From contig NZ_VIRV01000003.1 in the NCBI RefSeq assembly GCF_019754295.1, forward strand, positions 1 to 64,000: DNA of 64,000 nucleotides, given 5' to 3'. The notes under the pieces were generated by a model. That model was given only the letters and a program-made list of their open reading frames with translations, was not told where the DNA came from and ran no database searches. The position numbers and the translations under genes are program-made. This stretch comes from Sellimonas caecigallum (GTDB lineage Bacteria > Bacillota > Clostridia > Lachnospirales > Lachnospiraceae). Positions 31,424 through 40,482 of this stretch are shown in pieces. Position 1 is the first letter of the stretch; each line of letters opens with the position of its first letter.

Positions 31424-33526
31424 CTATACAGCTTTTTTCTCCTTTTTCATAACGGATTTCTCGATAATATATTCTTTCCTGTCTTTGAATTCCTGGAGTT
31501 TTCCGTCATTCCAGTTCTGTACCGGTCGGTAGTAACCTGTAATCCGGCTGTACACTTCTGTCTTTTTGCCGCAGTGCGGGCAGGAGAAATGTTCTCCGTT
31601 GATATATCCGTGTTCCTGGCAGATGGAGTACGTCGGAGATATCGTGTAATACGGAAGCTCGTAATTTTCCGCGATTTTCCGCACAAGGATAGCGGATTCT
31701 CTCCATCCAGGGAGTTTTTCGCCAAGGAATGCGTGGAACACCGTTCCGGACGTGTAGAGTGTCTGCAGTTCGTCCTGGATATCCAGCGCGTCAAAAATAT
31801 CTTCTGTGTATCCGACAGGAAGATGGGAACTGTTCGTATAATAAGGTGTACCATCCCCTTCCGCTGCCGTGATAATGTCAGGGAACTGCTCCCGGTCATG
31901 TTTTGCGAACCGATAAGTCGTAGATTCTGCCGGCGTTGCTTCCAGATTAAATAGCTCTTCATACTGTTCCTGATAATCGGAGAGCCGATTTCTCATGAAA
32001 TTCAATGTTTTCTTTGCAAACTCCTGCGTTTCTTTATGCGTGATATCTTTTCTCAGCCAGTTGGCATTTAATCCCGCCTCATTCATGCCGATCAGACCGA
32101 TGGTAGAGAAGTGATTTCCAAATCCACCGAGATATCGTTTTGTGTACGGGTAGAGGCCCTCGTCCAAAAGTTTGGAGATAACCTCCCTTTTGATGTGCAG
32201 CGATCTTGCTGCAATATCCATCATATGGGCAAGGCGCCTGAAGAAATCTTGTTCGTCTTTTGACTGGTATGCCATCCTCGGAAGATTGATCGTTACCACT
32301 CCGATGGATCCTGTGCTTTCCCCACTTCCAAAGAAGCCGCCCGCTTTCTTTCTCAGTTCCCGCAAATCAAGCCGGAGTCTGCAGCACATACTTCTCACGT
32401 CGCTCGGTTCCATATCACTGTTGATATAGTTGGAGAAATACGGCGTACCATACTTGGATGTCATTTCAAAAAGCAGTTTGTTGTTCTCCGTCTCAGACCA
32501 GTCGAAATCCTTCGTGATCGAGTATGTCGGGATCGGATACTGAAATCCTCGCCCTTGGGCATCCCCTTCGATCATGACTTCGATGAAGGCTTTATTGACC
32601 ATATCCATCTCTTTTTTGCAGTCTCCATATGTAAAGTCCATTTCTTTTCCGCCTACAATGGCTTTCTTATCCCTCAAGTCATCCGGAACCGTCCAGTCCA
32701 GAGTGATATTTGTAAACGGGGCCTGTGTCCCCCACCGAGACGGGGTATTTACTCCATAGACAAAAGATTCGATGCATTTTTTCACTTCGGTGTATTTTAA
32801 GTTATCCGTGCGGACAAACGGCGCAAGATACGTATCAAAGGAAGAAAATGCCTGTGCGCCAGCCCATTCATTCTGCATGATGCCGAGGAAATTGACCATC
32901 TGATTGCAAAGCACACTCAGATGTTTCGCAGGGGAAGATGTAATCTTGCCTGTAATCCCTCCCAGACCTTCCTGGATCAGCTGTCTTAAGGACCATCCTG
33001 CACAGTAGCCGGTCAGCATAGAGAGATCATGGAGATGGATATCTGCATTTCTGTGGGCCTGTGCTATTTCCTTGTCATAAATCTCTGTCAGCCAGTAATT
33101 TGCCGTGATGGCTCCGGAATTGCTGAGGATAAGTCCTCCCACCGAGTATGTGACCGTAGAATTCTCCTTTACCCTCCAGTCGTTGATCTGAAGGTAATTA
33201 TTGACGATCTCCTTATAGTTCAGTGCGGCAGACTTCAGATTCCTTACTTTCTCCCGCTGCTTGCGGTACAGGATATATCCTTTTGCCACATCCGCATACC
33301 CCGCCTGCACGAGCACTTCCTCCACACTGTCCTGGATCTCTTCTACCTTGATCTTTCCATTGCAAATCTTTGGTTCAAAGTTTGCCGTTACTTTTAAAGC
33401 AAGCATATCGATAATGCTCGGATGATAATTCTTCTCTTCTGCTTCAAACGCCTTGCGGATAGCTCCACTGATCTTGGCGATATCAAATTCAGCGATCTGT
33501 CCGTCTCTTTTTACTACCTGATACAT
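31424..33526 (-). CDS. nrdD: Anaerobic (class III) ribonucleoside-triphosphate reductase
   Basis: A 700-residue glycyl-radical enzyme making dNTPs without oxygen. An ATP-cone domain (1-95, MYQVVKRDGQIAEFDIAKI) gives allosteric control. The catalytic barrel follows with DIHLHDLSMLTGYCAGWSL, the C-terminal zinc site uses ISPTYSIC and CPHCGKK, and the radical glycine is G664 in SRITGYYRPVQNW. AAGAAGGGA lies before ATG 33526; a longer ORF to 33658 would run through the promoter. Two NrdR boxes precede the promoter. Its activase gene nrdG lies directly upstream. Confidence 0.97.
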   Translation of the reverse strand: MYQVVKRDGQIAEFDIAKISGAIRKAFEAEEKNYHPSIIDMLALKVTANFEPKICNGKIKVEEIQDSVEEVLVQAGYADVAKGYILYRKQREKVRNLKSAALNYKEIVNNYLQINDWRVKENSTVTYSVGGLILSNSGAITANYWLTEIYDKEIAQAHRNADIHLHDLSMLTGYCAGWSLRQLIQEGLGGITGKITSSPAKHLSVLCNQMVNFLGIMQNEWAGAQAFSSFDTYLAPFVRTDNLKYTEVKKCIESFVYGVNTPSRWGTQAPFTNITLDWTVPDDLRDKKAIVGGKEMDFTYGDCKKEMDMVNKAFIEVMIEGDAQGRGFQYPIPTYSITKDFDWSETENNKLLFEMTSKYGTPYFSNYINSDMEPSDVRSMCCRLRLDLRELRKKAGGFFGSGESTGSIGVVTINLPRMAYQSKDEQDFFRRLAHMMDIAARSLHIKREVISKLLDEGLYPYTKRYLGGFGNHFSTIGLIGMNEAGLNANWLRKDITHKETQEFAKKTLNFMRNRLSDYQEQYEELFNLEATPAESTTYRFAKHDREQFPDIITAAEGDGTPYYTNSSHLPVGYTEDIFDALDIQDELQTLYTSGTVFHAFLGEKLPGWRESAILVRKIAENYELPYYTISPTYSICQEHGYINGEHFSCPHCGKKTEVYSRITGYYRPVQNWNDGKLQEFKDRKEYIIEKSVMKKEKKAV

Positions 33527-33577
33527 CTGCCCAATCCCTTCTTTCTCTTTTCTGCCTGTTATTCCGTCAGTGGTTTC

Positions 33578-33606
33578 ATTGTACCACTGCGCATATTCAG
33601 TGTCAA
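33578..33606 (-). promoter_or_regulatory. Promoter of nrdD
   Basis: On the minus strand TTGACA (33601-33606), exactly 17 bases, TACAAT (33578-33583), ending 52 bases before the ATG. Confidence 0.75.
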
Positions 33607-33612
33607 TGCAAA

Positions 33613-33670
33613 AGACAATATATAGTTGTTTTTGTCGGTTTAACCTTAAAACAAACACTATATATTGTCT
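33613..33670 (-). promoter_or_regulatory. Paired NrdR boxes
   Basis: AGACAATATATAGTTG (33613-33628) and ACACTATATATTGTCT (33655-33670) both fit the 16-bp NrdR box core CwATATATwG. Their starts are 42 bases apart, about four helical turns, one of the known spacings, so two repressor units would lie on the same DNA face just upstream of the nrdD -35. Confidence 0.85.
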
Positions 33671-33681
33671 TTTGATTTTTC

Positions 33682-34374
33682 CTATATTCCTCTTAGTTCC
33701 GCCTGGGGAACATATTTTTTCACGATTTCCAAAGCCTGTTCCAATATGGAACGGTCATAACTGTGAAGTCCCGGACGGATCAGATTGCCTGAGTCCTCAA
33801 ACTGCTGGAGGAAATACCGCTTTGCTCCCCGTATCCAAAGTCCCATCTCCTCAAAATCTGACCGCTGATGGAACTCTCTTACGACGGTGGTCCTAAACTC
33901 GTACGGGATTCTCCCTTCCATCAGAATATCCACGCTGTCTTCGATGGGACGGATATCAAATCCCGGTACACCGATTGTCTGTCCGTAATGCTTCCTCGAA
34001 TTTTTCAGATCCATAGCAACATAGTCGATAAGTCCCTGTTCGATAAACCGATCCAAACGCTCGGGAAAGCTTCCGTTTGTGTCCAGCTTGACCGCATATC
34101 CCATCTCCCTGATTTGTCTCAGGAATTCCTCCAGACCATTCTGCAGGAGCGGTTCTCCGCCGCTTACGCAAACTCCATCGAGAATCCCTTTTCTGCGTTT
34201 CAGAAATGCAAAAATCTCTTCTTGATCTATATCATCGTGAGATTCGGTCTGTGTGACCAGATATGCATTATGGCAGTACGGACACCGAAAATTGCACCCT
34301 GCTGTAAAGATCGTACAGGCTGCTTTTCCTGGATAGTCCAGAAGGGTCAGTTTTTGTAATCCTTGTATCCTCAT
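33682..34374 (-). CDS. nrdG: Anaerobic ribonucleotide reductase activating protein (radical SAM)
   Basis: A 230-residue radical SAM enzyme, of the type that generates the glycyl radical on NrdD. The CxxxCxxC cluster motif is in TAGCNFRCPYCHNAYL, the SAM-binding GGE in CVSGGEPLLQ, and DTNGSFPE and IDYVAMDLK are further family segments. The first bases overlap the P-type ATPase stop by four, so it depends on that transcript, and nrdD follows with its own promoter 155 bases downstream. Confidence 0.9.
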   Translation of the reverse strand: MRIQGLQKLTLLDYPGKAACTIFTAGCNFRCPYCHNAYLVTQTESHDDIDQEEIFAFLKRRKGILDGVCVSGGEPLLQNGLEEFLRQIREMGYAVKLDTNGSFPERLDRFIEQGLIDYVAMDLKNSRKHYGQTIGVPGFDIRPIEDSVDILMEGRIPYEFRTTVVREFHQRSDFEEMGLWIRGAKRYFLQQFEDSGNLIRPGLHSYDRSILEQALEIVKKYVPQAELRGI

Positions 34375-36809
34375 ATCTTCTCATTCCTTTTCTTTTTTAC
34401 TTTTCCGTATACTTCCCGAATCTTTCCAACAAGCAAGGTCAGGTATCTGAGCACTGGCTCTGTAGCGATGGAAAATACGACAAACAGCATAATGCATTTT
34501 GCGGACATGCCGGTAATGGCAAACAGCTGATTTAACACCGTACTGCAAAACAGAAGCGCAACCACACATCCTGCCAGCACAGCTGTCCGGATCTTGTTCA
34601 TCGGCTTGCTGATAGAGAAGAGGATCATAAATCCGACGATAGCCAGAAGCATCGTTGCAGCTGTGGAAATGTCACTTTGATCAACTCCAAACGTCTGTCC
34701 GAACACGACAAGCGCACCGACTGCCAGCACATCCGTAAGTCCTGCCGGCAATGCCTTCAGAAACACGTTTGTGAGAAAGTGCCCCTGAATCATATTTTTA
34801 TTCGGTTCCAAGGCAAGGAAAAATGCCGGGACTCCGATGGTAAACATACTGATCAGGGATACCTGGGATGGTTCCAGAGGATACGTGATCATAAATACTA
34901 CGGAGAACAGTGCAAGCAGCAGGGAAAAAATATTCTTGACCAGAAAAAGACTGGCGGACCGCTGTATATTGTTGACAACTCTCCGTCCTTCCAGAACAAC
35001 GGAAGGCATGCACGCAAAATTGGAATCCAGAAGGACAAGCTGAGATGCCTGGGCAGCAGCATCGCTGCCGGAAGCCATCGCAATACTGCAATCGGCATCT
35101 TTCAAGGCCAGCACATCGTTTACACCATCCCCTGTCATAGCTACCGTCCTGCCTGCCTCCTTTAACGCCTTGACAAACTGTCTTTTCTGGCTCGGCGTCA
35201 CACGTCCGAAGACAGAATACTTCAGCACCGCCTCCGATATATCCTTCTCGCTTTTTAATTCAGATGCATCCACATAATTCTCTGCATGTGCGATTCCTGC
35301 CTTTTTTGCTACTTCCGAAACCGTAACCGGATTATCCCCGGAGATAACTTTGACTTCCACACCTTGCTCTTCAAAGTAGGCGAATGTCTGCTTTGCCTCT
35401 TTTCGTATCGGATTTGCAAGCATGATAAATGCAAGTGGAATTACCTTTCCTTTCAGCGCTTTTCCGTCCGGCTTTTCCTCACTGCTTCCGAATACAAGAA
35501 CCCTGTATCCTTTTCCAGCGTATTTGCTGATTTCCTCTTCGTATTCCTCATAGTCTTCCCGCAGAACAAATTCCGGAGCCCCGAGCACGTACGCGGTATC
35601 TTCATAGCTCACGCTGCTGTATTTGAATTCCGAAGAAAAGGGTGTGACTTTTACCGGCTCTCTGCCGCTCTTTTCCTGAAAATGGGCCTGGATAGCCTCC
35701 ATAGTAATATTATCGCTGCTCATAGCTGCCGCGAAATCTCCGATCAGCTCTTTTAACGGCGGCATTTTTTCTTTGTCATAGTTTTTGGAAGCTTTCAGCC
35801 CCTGGACTTTCATCGTGTTTTCCGTGATAGTCCCGGTCTTATCCACACAAAGCACGTTGACTCTGGCCAGAGTCTCGATACTCTTCATGTCGTGAAGAAG
35901 GACTTTCTGTCCTGCAAGCCGTATGGCGCTTACTGCCAGCGCCACACTGGCAAGCAGATAAAGCCCTTCCGGGATCATCCCTACAACTGCTGCCACCATG
36001 GCTGTGATGCTGGAACGAAAGCTTTCCTCGTTAAGGAAAAAGCTCTGGGAAAACAAAATCAGGCCGATCGGGATGATGACGATCCCCACACCTTTGACGA
36101 GTTTGTCCAGAGAACGGATCATCTCCGACTGTTCTCCTTCCTTCATGGCCTTTGCTTCCAGCGTCAGCCTGGATATATACGAATCCGCTCCTACTTTATC
36201 AAGACGCGCGCGGCACTGCCCGGAAACGACAAAGCTGCCTGACATGAGTACGTCGCCTTTGTGTTTCGTGATCTCATCTGCTTCTCCTGTCAGGAGAGAC
36301 TCATTGACCTGGACTTCTCCCGACTCCACAATAGCATCCGCACAGATCTGATTTCCGGCCTTGAAGATCACGATATCGTCCAAAACCAGCTCCTCCACAT
36401 CGATCATTTTCTGCTCTCCATTTCGCACGACCATCGCCCGGGGCGCATTCAGCATCGACATCTTTTCCAGTACATTTTTAGCCCGGACTTCCTGTATGAT
36501 ACCGATCAGCGTATTGATGATCACAACCGGCATAAAAGTAAGATCACGGAAAGATCCGACTACGATCAAAAGTGCTGCAAGGATCACAAAAATCAAGTTA
36601 AAATAGGTAAATACATTATCCTTTATGATGTCTTTGGTCGTCTTGGCCGGAGGATCCACCGGAATGTTCCTCCATCCCTTATCTTTCCTTTCCCGAACCT
36701 GCATATCGTTCAGACCTTGGCAGCAATCCGGCTTTAACCTGTCCACCGGGATCCTGTCCACATCGTATTCTTCTGTCTCGTCCCATCTCTCGGCCATTCT
36801 TCTCAGCAT
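34371..36809 (-). CDS. P-type cation-transporting ATPase (CtpE/Exp7-like)
   Basis: An 812-residue pump. Seen in order: N-terminal GLNDMQVRERKDKGWRN actuator-type leader, two helices, the actuator TGEADEITK, the IPEGLYLLASVALA helix, the phosphorylation motif CVDKTGTIT, the nucleotide-binding domain, MTGDGVNDVLALKDADCSIAMASG hinge and six C-terminal helices. The PEGL sequence in TM4 and the compact nucleotide domain resemble CtpE/Exp7 pumps linked to Ca2+ or other divalent cation transport; the ion is not settled. ATG 36809 follows GGAGGGAACAG, while an upstream ATG at 36875 lies before the candidate -10 (36855-36860). It is coupled to nrdG by a four-base overlap. Confidence 0.93.
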   Translation of the reverse strand: MLRRMAERWDETEEYDVDRIPVDRLKPDCCQGLNDMQVRERKDKGWRNIPVDPPAKTTKDIIKDNVFTYFNLIFVILAALLIVVGSFRDLTFMPVVIINTLIGIIQEVRAKNVLEKMSMLNAPRAMVVRNGEQKMIDVEELVLDDIVIFKAGNQICADAIVESGEVQVNESLLTGEADEITKHKGDVLMSGSFVVSGQCRARLDKVGADSYISRLTLEAKAMKEGEQSEMIRSLDKLVKGVGIVIIPIGLILFSQSFFLNEESFRSSITAMVAAVVGMIPEGLYLLASVALAVSAIRLAGQKVLLHDMKSIETLARVNVLCVDKTGTITENTMKVQGLKASKNYDKEKMPPLKELIGDFAAAMSSDNITMEAIQAHFQEKSGREPVKVTPFSSEFKYSSVSYEDTAYVLGAPEFVLREDYEEYEEEISKYAGKGYRVLVFGSSEEKPDGKALKGKVIPLAFIMLANPIRKEAKQTFAYFEEQGVEVKVISGDNPVTVSEVAKKAGIAHAENYVDASELKSEKDISEAVLKYSVFGRVTPSQKRQFVKALKEAGRTVAMTGDGVNDVLALKDADCSIAMASGSDAAAQASQLVLLDSNFACMPSVVLEGRRVVNNIQRSASLFLVKNIFSLLLALFSVVFMITYPLEPSQVSLISMFTIGVPAFFLALEPNKNMIQGHFLTNVFLKALPAGLTDVLAVGALVVFGQTFGVDQSDISTAATMLLAIVGFMILFSISKPMNKIRTAVLAGCVVALLFCSTVLNQLFAITGMSAKCIMLFVVFSIATEPVLRYLTLLVGKIREVYGKVKKKRNEKI

Positions 36810-36913
36810 CTGTTCCCTCCGTTGTTTTTCGTCTTTTTCTTTCGTATAAATCTCATTATACGCCCCATTTCCCAAAAAACTATAAAAACAATATTAAGAA
36901 TTGATTAAAAAAA

Positions 36914-36957
36914 GTCCCCGCAGGAATACTGAAGTATTGTGTATTCCTGTGGGGAAC
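36914..36957 (-). terminator. Terminator of the hydroxyproline operon
   Basis: GTCCCCGCAGGAATAC (36914-36929) pairs with GTATTCCTGTGGGGAAC (36941-36957) with one bulge. On the minus strand it runs into seven T residues, immediately after the HypD stop. Confidence 0.88.
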
Positions 36958-36982
36958 ATACTAACTGTTCAAACTAATTTGA

Positions 36983-39358
36983 TTAGTTAAAGCTCTGTTC
37001 TGTTCTTTCGATGATTTCATCCTGAAGCGCTTTGCTTAAGTTTCTGAAGTGATCGCTGTATCCAGCTACACGCACAATCAGATCTTTGTAGTCTTCCGGA
37101 TGTTTCTGTGCTTCGATCAGTGTCTGCTTGTCGATGACATTAAACTGAATGTGATGTCCATCCATGTTGAAATATGTTCTTACAAGATTTGCCATCTGAT
37201 CGAGTCCTTCTTCTCCTGCCACTACATTCGGAGTGAATTTCTGGTTCAGCAGTGTTCCGCCTGTCTGAAGATGATCCATCTTTGCACAGGATTTTACAAC
37301 CGCTGTCGGTCCGTTTACATCTGCTCCTTTTTCCGGAGAAATTCCTTCGGATACCGGTTTTTCTGCAAGACGTCCGTTTGCACTTGCTCCCATAACTTCT
37401 CCGAAGTATACGTGACATGTTGTCGGAAGCATATCTACACGGTACATACCGCCGTTTGTATTGTGGCGTCTGGATACTTCCTGCTGATAGTAGCTGAATA
37501 CTTCCTTCATGATATCATCTGCGTAATCGTCGTCATTTCCGTATTTCGGAGTTTTATTTCTAACGAGATTCAGAGTCTTTTCATGTCCTTCAAAGTTGTC
37601 ATCCAGGGCTTCCATCAGTTCTGCCATCGTCATTGTCTTTTTGTCAAATACATTGTATTTCACAGCAGACAGACAGTCTGTGATCGTACCGATACCAACA
37701 CCCTGAATATATTTTGTATTGTATCTTGCTCCGCCTGCATTGTAGTCCTTTCCTTTGGAGATACAGTCGTTTGTGATGATGGAAAGGAACGGAACCGGCA
37801 TGTACTCTGCATAGATACGTTCAATCACGTTATTTCCCTGTACCTTGATGTCAAGGAAGTGTTTGATCTGTTTTTTGTACGCTTCGAAAAGATCTTCGTA
37901 TGTCTCAAATTCTGTTGCGTGTCCAAGAGCAAGACCGATCTGTTTTCCTGTACGTTTGTCAAATCCATTGTTGAGTGTGATCTCAAAGATCTTAGGCAGG
38001 TTGAAATATCCTGTCAGGATGTACGCTTCATTTCCGAATGCTCCTGTCTCAACACATCCGCTTGTACCGCCGCGTCTTGCGTCTTCCAGAGTCTTTCCTG
38101 CATTCAGGAGTTCCTGGATGATTGCTTCTGTATTATAGAATGCCGGCTGTCCCCATCCTTTTCTGGAGATCTCGCATGCACGTTTCAGGAATTTCTGAGG
38201 TGTCTTGCGGCTGATCTGTACGTTTGAACTCGGCTGAAGAAGCTTCATTTCATCCATACAGTCAAGGATCAGATAACTTACGTTGTTGACACCATTCTTA
38301 CCGTCCGGTGTGATTCCTCCTGTGTTGAGGTTTGCAAAGTCTGTGTATGTTCCAGACTCTTTCAGTGTGATACCTACCTTCGGCGGTGCCGGCTGGTTGT
38401 TGAATTTTACCCAGAGACATTCCAGAAGTTCCAGTGCTTTCTCGTCATCCAGGATTCCGTCTTCCACGTCTTTTTCGTAGAACGGATTCAGGTGCTGGTC
38501 GAAACGTCCCGGTGAATATGCATCCCACGGATTTAATTCGCTTGTTACACTTAAGTGTACAAACCAGTACATCTGGATAGCCTGCCAGAATGTCTGCGGT
38601 TTGTGTGCCGGTACGACATCACAGTTTGCAGCGATCTGAAGAAGCTCTGCCTTTCTTGTTTCATCTGTCTCTTTTTCTGCAAGTTCTCTTGCATATTCTG
38701 CGTAACGTTTTCCAAGAACCATAACCGCGTCACATGCGATGGACATTCCGCGGAGCTGGTTTCTCTTGTCAAATGCATCCGGATCATTCTGGAAATCCAG
38801 TGCGTCGATTGCTTTCTGGATATCTTCTTTGTAATCCAGGAATCCTTTTTCATAAATTTTTACAGAACCTACTGTATGTCCCGGTCCTCTCTGTTCCATG
38901 AACTCTGTAAAGATACCTGCTTCGTAGCAGTCTCTCCACTCCTGCGTCATATTGTTCAGGATCTTATTTCTGATGGATCTTTTTTCCCAGTATGGGATGA
39001 TGACATCTTCCTGGAATTTGTAATCTTCATCTTTTACTTTGAAGCTGATGAGCTCACGGTCATTCATGACATGCATGTCTTCTACTGTGTGGCAGCAAAG
39101 TTCCGGGAATGTCGGTGCAGCCCACGGGCCATCGCCTTTTTCTCCTACGATGAGTTCTCCATCTCCGATGTAAAGTGTCTTTGTTGCAAAGTAGTCTTTT
39201 AATACCTGGGCACGAAGTTCCGGAATAGAAAGATTCCCTTCGTATTTTTTGTAAGTTTCTGTCTCACTCTTTGCACGTTCCATGTCGATGTGTGCCTGCG
39301 TGTTCTCGCTCAGTTTTCTGAGTGCTTTGATTCTGGCGTTCATACCTCTTTCTTCCAT
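36983..39358 (-). CDS. hypD: trans-4-hydroxy-L-proline dehydratase (glycyl-radical enzyme)
   Basis: A 791-residue pyruvate-formate-lyase superfamily enzyme. The thiyl-radical cysteine is C435 and the general base E437 in GGTSGCVETG, the motif of HypD rather than of PFL (which has two adjacent Cys) or of glycerol/choline lyases. The radical glycine is G766 in VRVAGYSDHF. Extended stretches such as QPSSNVQISRKTPQKFLKRA and LPTTCHVYFGEVMGASANGR match my memory of the Clostridioides difficile enzyme closely. It dehydrates hydroxyproline to 1-pyrroline-5-carboxylate; proC in this window can finish the route to proline. It follows its activase by four bases, with GGAGG before the ATG. Confidence 0.95.
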   Translation of the reverse strand: MEERGMNARIKALRKLSENTQAHIDMERAKSETETYKKYEGNLSIPELRAQVLKDYFATKTLYIGDGELIVGEKGDGPWAAPTFPELCCHTVEDMHVMNDRELISFKVKDEDYKFQEDVIIPYWEKRSIRNKILNNMTQEWRDCYEAGIFTEFMEQRGPGHTVGSVKIYEKGFLDYKEDIQKAIDALDFQNDPDAFDKRNQLRGMSIACDAVMVLGKRYAEYARELAEKETDETRKAELLQIAANCDVVPAHKPQTFWQAIQMYWFVHLSVTSELNPWDAYSPGRFDQHLNPFYEKDVEDGILDDEKALELLECLWVKFNNQPAPPKVGITLKESGTYTDFANLNTGGITPDGKNGVNNVSYLILDCMDEMKLLQPSSNVQISRKTPQKFLKRACEISRKGWGQPAFYNTEAIIQELLNAGKTLEDARRGGTSGCVETGAFGNEAYILTGYFNLPKIFEITLNNGFDKRTGKQIGLALGHATEFETYEDLFEAYKKQIKHFLDIKVQGNNVIERIYAEYMPVPFLSIITNDCISKGKDYNAGGARYNTKYIQGVGIGTITDCLSAVKYNVFDKKTMTMAELMEALDDNFEGHEKTLNLVRNKTPKYGNDDDYADDIMKEVFSYYQQEVSRRHNTNGGMYRVDMLPTTCHVYFGEVMGASANGRLAEKPVSEGISPEKGADVNGPTAVVKSCAKMDHLQTGGTLLNQKFTPNVVAGEEGLDQMANLVRTYFNMDGHHIQFNVIDKQTLIEAQKHPEDYKDLIVRVAGYSDHFRNLSKALQDEIIERTEQSFN

Positions 39359-39362
39359 GATT

Positions 39363-40274
39363 TTAACCTCCTATTTTGGTATTGTGAAAGCCTGCCTGCT
39401 GGAACATCTTTACGAAATGCTCCATCTCTTCTTTCGATGGGGCACTTAAATTTTTCCCCTCATATTCTGTTCCAAGTCTTTCATATTTACTGGAACCTGT
39501 ATTGTGATATGGAAGCAGATTGACCTGCGGTGTGCGGATTTTCTTTTCCAACAGGAAATCGATTACCGCCTGCATATCTTCTTCTGTTCCGTTTACTTCC
39601 TTGATCGTCGGGATCCGGATGTAAATCCGTGCCCCGTCTTTACTAAGCTTCTCCAGGTTTTCCAAGATCAGCCGGTTATCCTCTCCCATGTACTTCCTGT
39701 GCTTTTCAGGATCCATGGATTTGATGTCATACAGAAATGTTTCCGTGTACGGAAGAATCCGTTCAAAATGGCTGTACGGTACATATCCGCATGTATCGAT
39801 CGTCACGCTGATGCCGGATTTATAAAGCTCTCTTGCCAGCTCTTCCATATAATCCATATCATTGGCAAGAACCTCTCCGCCTGACAAAGTCACACCTCCG
39901 CCGGATTCCTCGTAAAACATCTCGTCTTTTTTCAATTCTTTTACGAGCTCTTTGACCGTATATGTTTTTCCCGCCATCTCACGCAGATTCTGCGGACAAA
40001 CATCTGTGCATTTCCCGCACAATATGCATGCCTTCTGATCCGTCAGCGCTTTTCCGCCTTCTATCCGGATGGCATGTTCCGGGCATTCCTCTGCACAGTA
40101 TCCACACCCGGTACATTTCGACTCGTTTGTCAAAAGCTGATTGGTATATTTCTGAGTCTCCGGATTGTGACACCACGTACATTTCAGCGGACATCCTTTA
40201 AAAAATACGCTCGTGCGGATTCCGTCTCCATCGTGGATGGAATACTTCTGAATATTCGTTACCAGTGGAGTCAT
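39363..40274 (-). CDS. HypD-activating enzyme (radical SAM glycyl-radical activase)
   Basis: A 303-residue activase. The radical SAM motif CPLKCTWC lies near residue 28-35. A ferredoxin-like insert supplies two more 4Fe-4S sites (CTGCGYCAEECPEHA and CILCGKCTDVCPQ), as in activases of HypD, choline and glycerol lyases. VTLSGGEVLAN holds the GGE motif. It installs the radical on G766 of HypD, its operon partner. The ATG at 40274 follows GAGAGGGGAG. It is the first gene after a well-formed promoter with a palindromic operator. Confidence 0.95.
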   Translation of the reverse strand: MTPLVTNIQKYSIHDGDGIRTSVFFKGCPLKCTWCHNPETQKYTNQLLTNESKCTGCGYCAEECPEHAIRIEGGKALTDQKACILCGKCTDVCPQNLREMAGKTYTVKELVKELKKDEMFYEESGGGVTLSGGEVLANDMDYMEELARELYKSGISVTIDTCGYVPYSHFERILPYTETFLYDIKSMDPEKHRKYMGEDNRLILENLEKLSKDGARIYIRIPTIKEVNGTEEDMQAVIDFLLEKKIRTPQVNLLPYHNTGSSKYERLGTEYEGKNLSAPSKEEMEHFVKMFQQAGFHNTKIGG

Positions 40275-40347
40275 GTTTTCTCCCCTCTCTTATATTTCCT
40301 TCTCTTTCAGCTGGGCGGCTTTTATGCCGTCCTGTAAGTTATAGACT

Positions 40348-40361
40348 AAAGTTCAAACTTT
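40348..40361 (-). promoter_or_regulatory. Palindromic operator at the hydroxyproline operon start site
   Basis: AAAGTTCAAACTTT is a perfect 6-2-6 palindrome positioned at the predicted transcription start, about seven bases after the -10, where a repressor would block initiation. The binding protein is not evident in the window. Confidence 0.6.
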
Positions 40362-40367
40362 GGTACA

Positions 40368-40396
40368 ATTATAACAATCAATCTTCTGTTCGTCAA
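40368..40396 (-). promoter_or_regulatory. Promoter of the hydroxyproline operon
   Basis: On the minus strand TTGACG (40391-40396), 17 bases, perfect TATAAT (40368-40373). Confidence 0.78.
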
Positions 40397-40430
40397 TATT
40401 TTATCAATACTTTTCTTCTCATTTCAGCAA

Positions 40431-40475
40431 AAATGGATAAAACCACCCTTCTTTTTTTGGTGGTTTTATCCATTT
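40431..40475 (-). terminator. Terminator of the Na/Pi-type transporter gene
   Basis: A perfect 17-bp inverted repeat, AAATGGATAAAACCACC (40431-40447) with GGTGGTTTTATCCATTT (40459-40475), stands directly after the transporter stop codon, with a run of T on the minus strand. Confidence 0.82.
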
Positions 40476-40482
40476 ATCATTT

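Noticed and set aside
37049-38227. A 392-codon plus-strand frame inside hypD.
   Set aside because: Antisense shadow of a strongly conserved enzyme; very Cys/Phe/Ser rich, no start signal.
36983-39358. Pyruvate formate-lyase proper.
   Set aside because: It has the single-cysteine SGCVE active site of HypD, not the adjacent Cys pair of PFL, and the activase has the two extra 4Fe-4S motifs.
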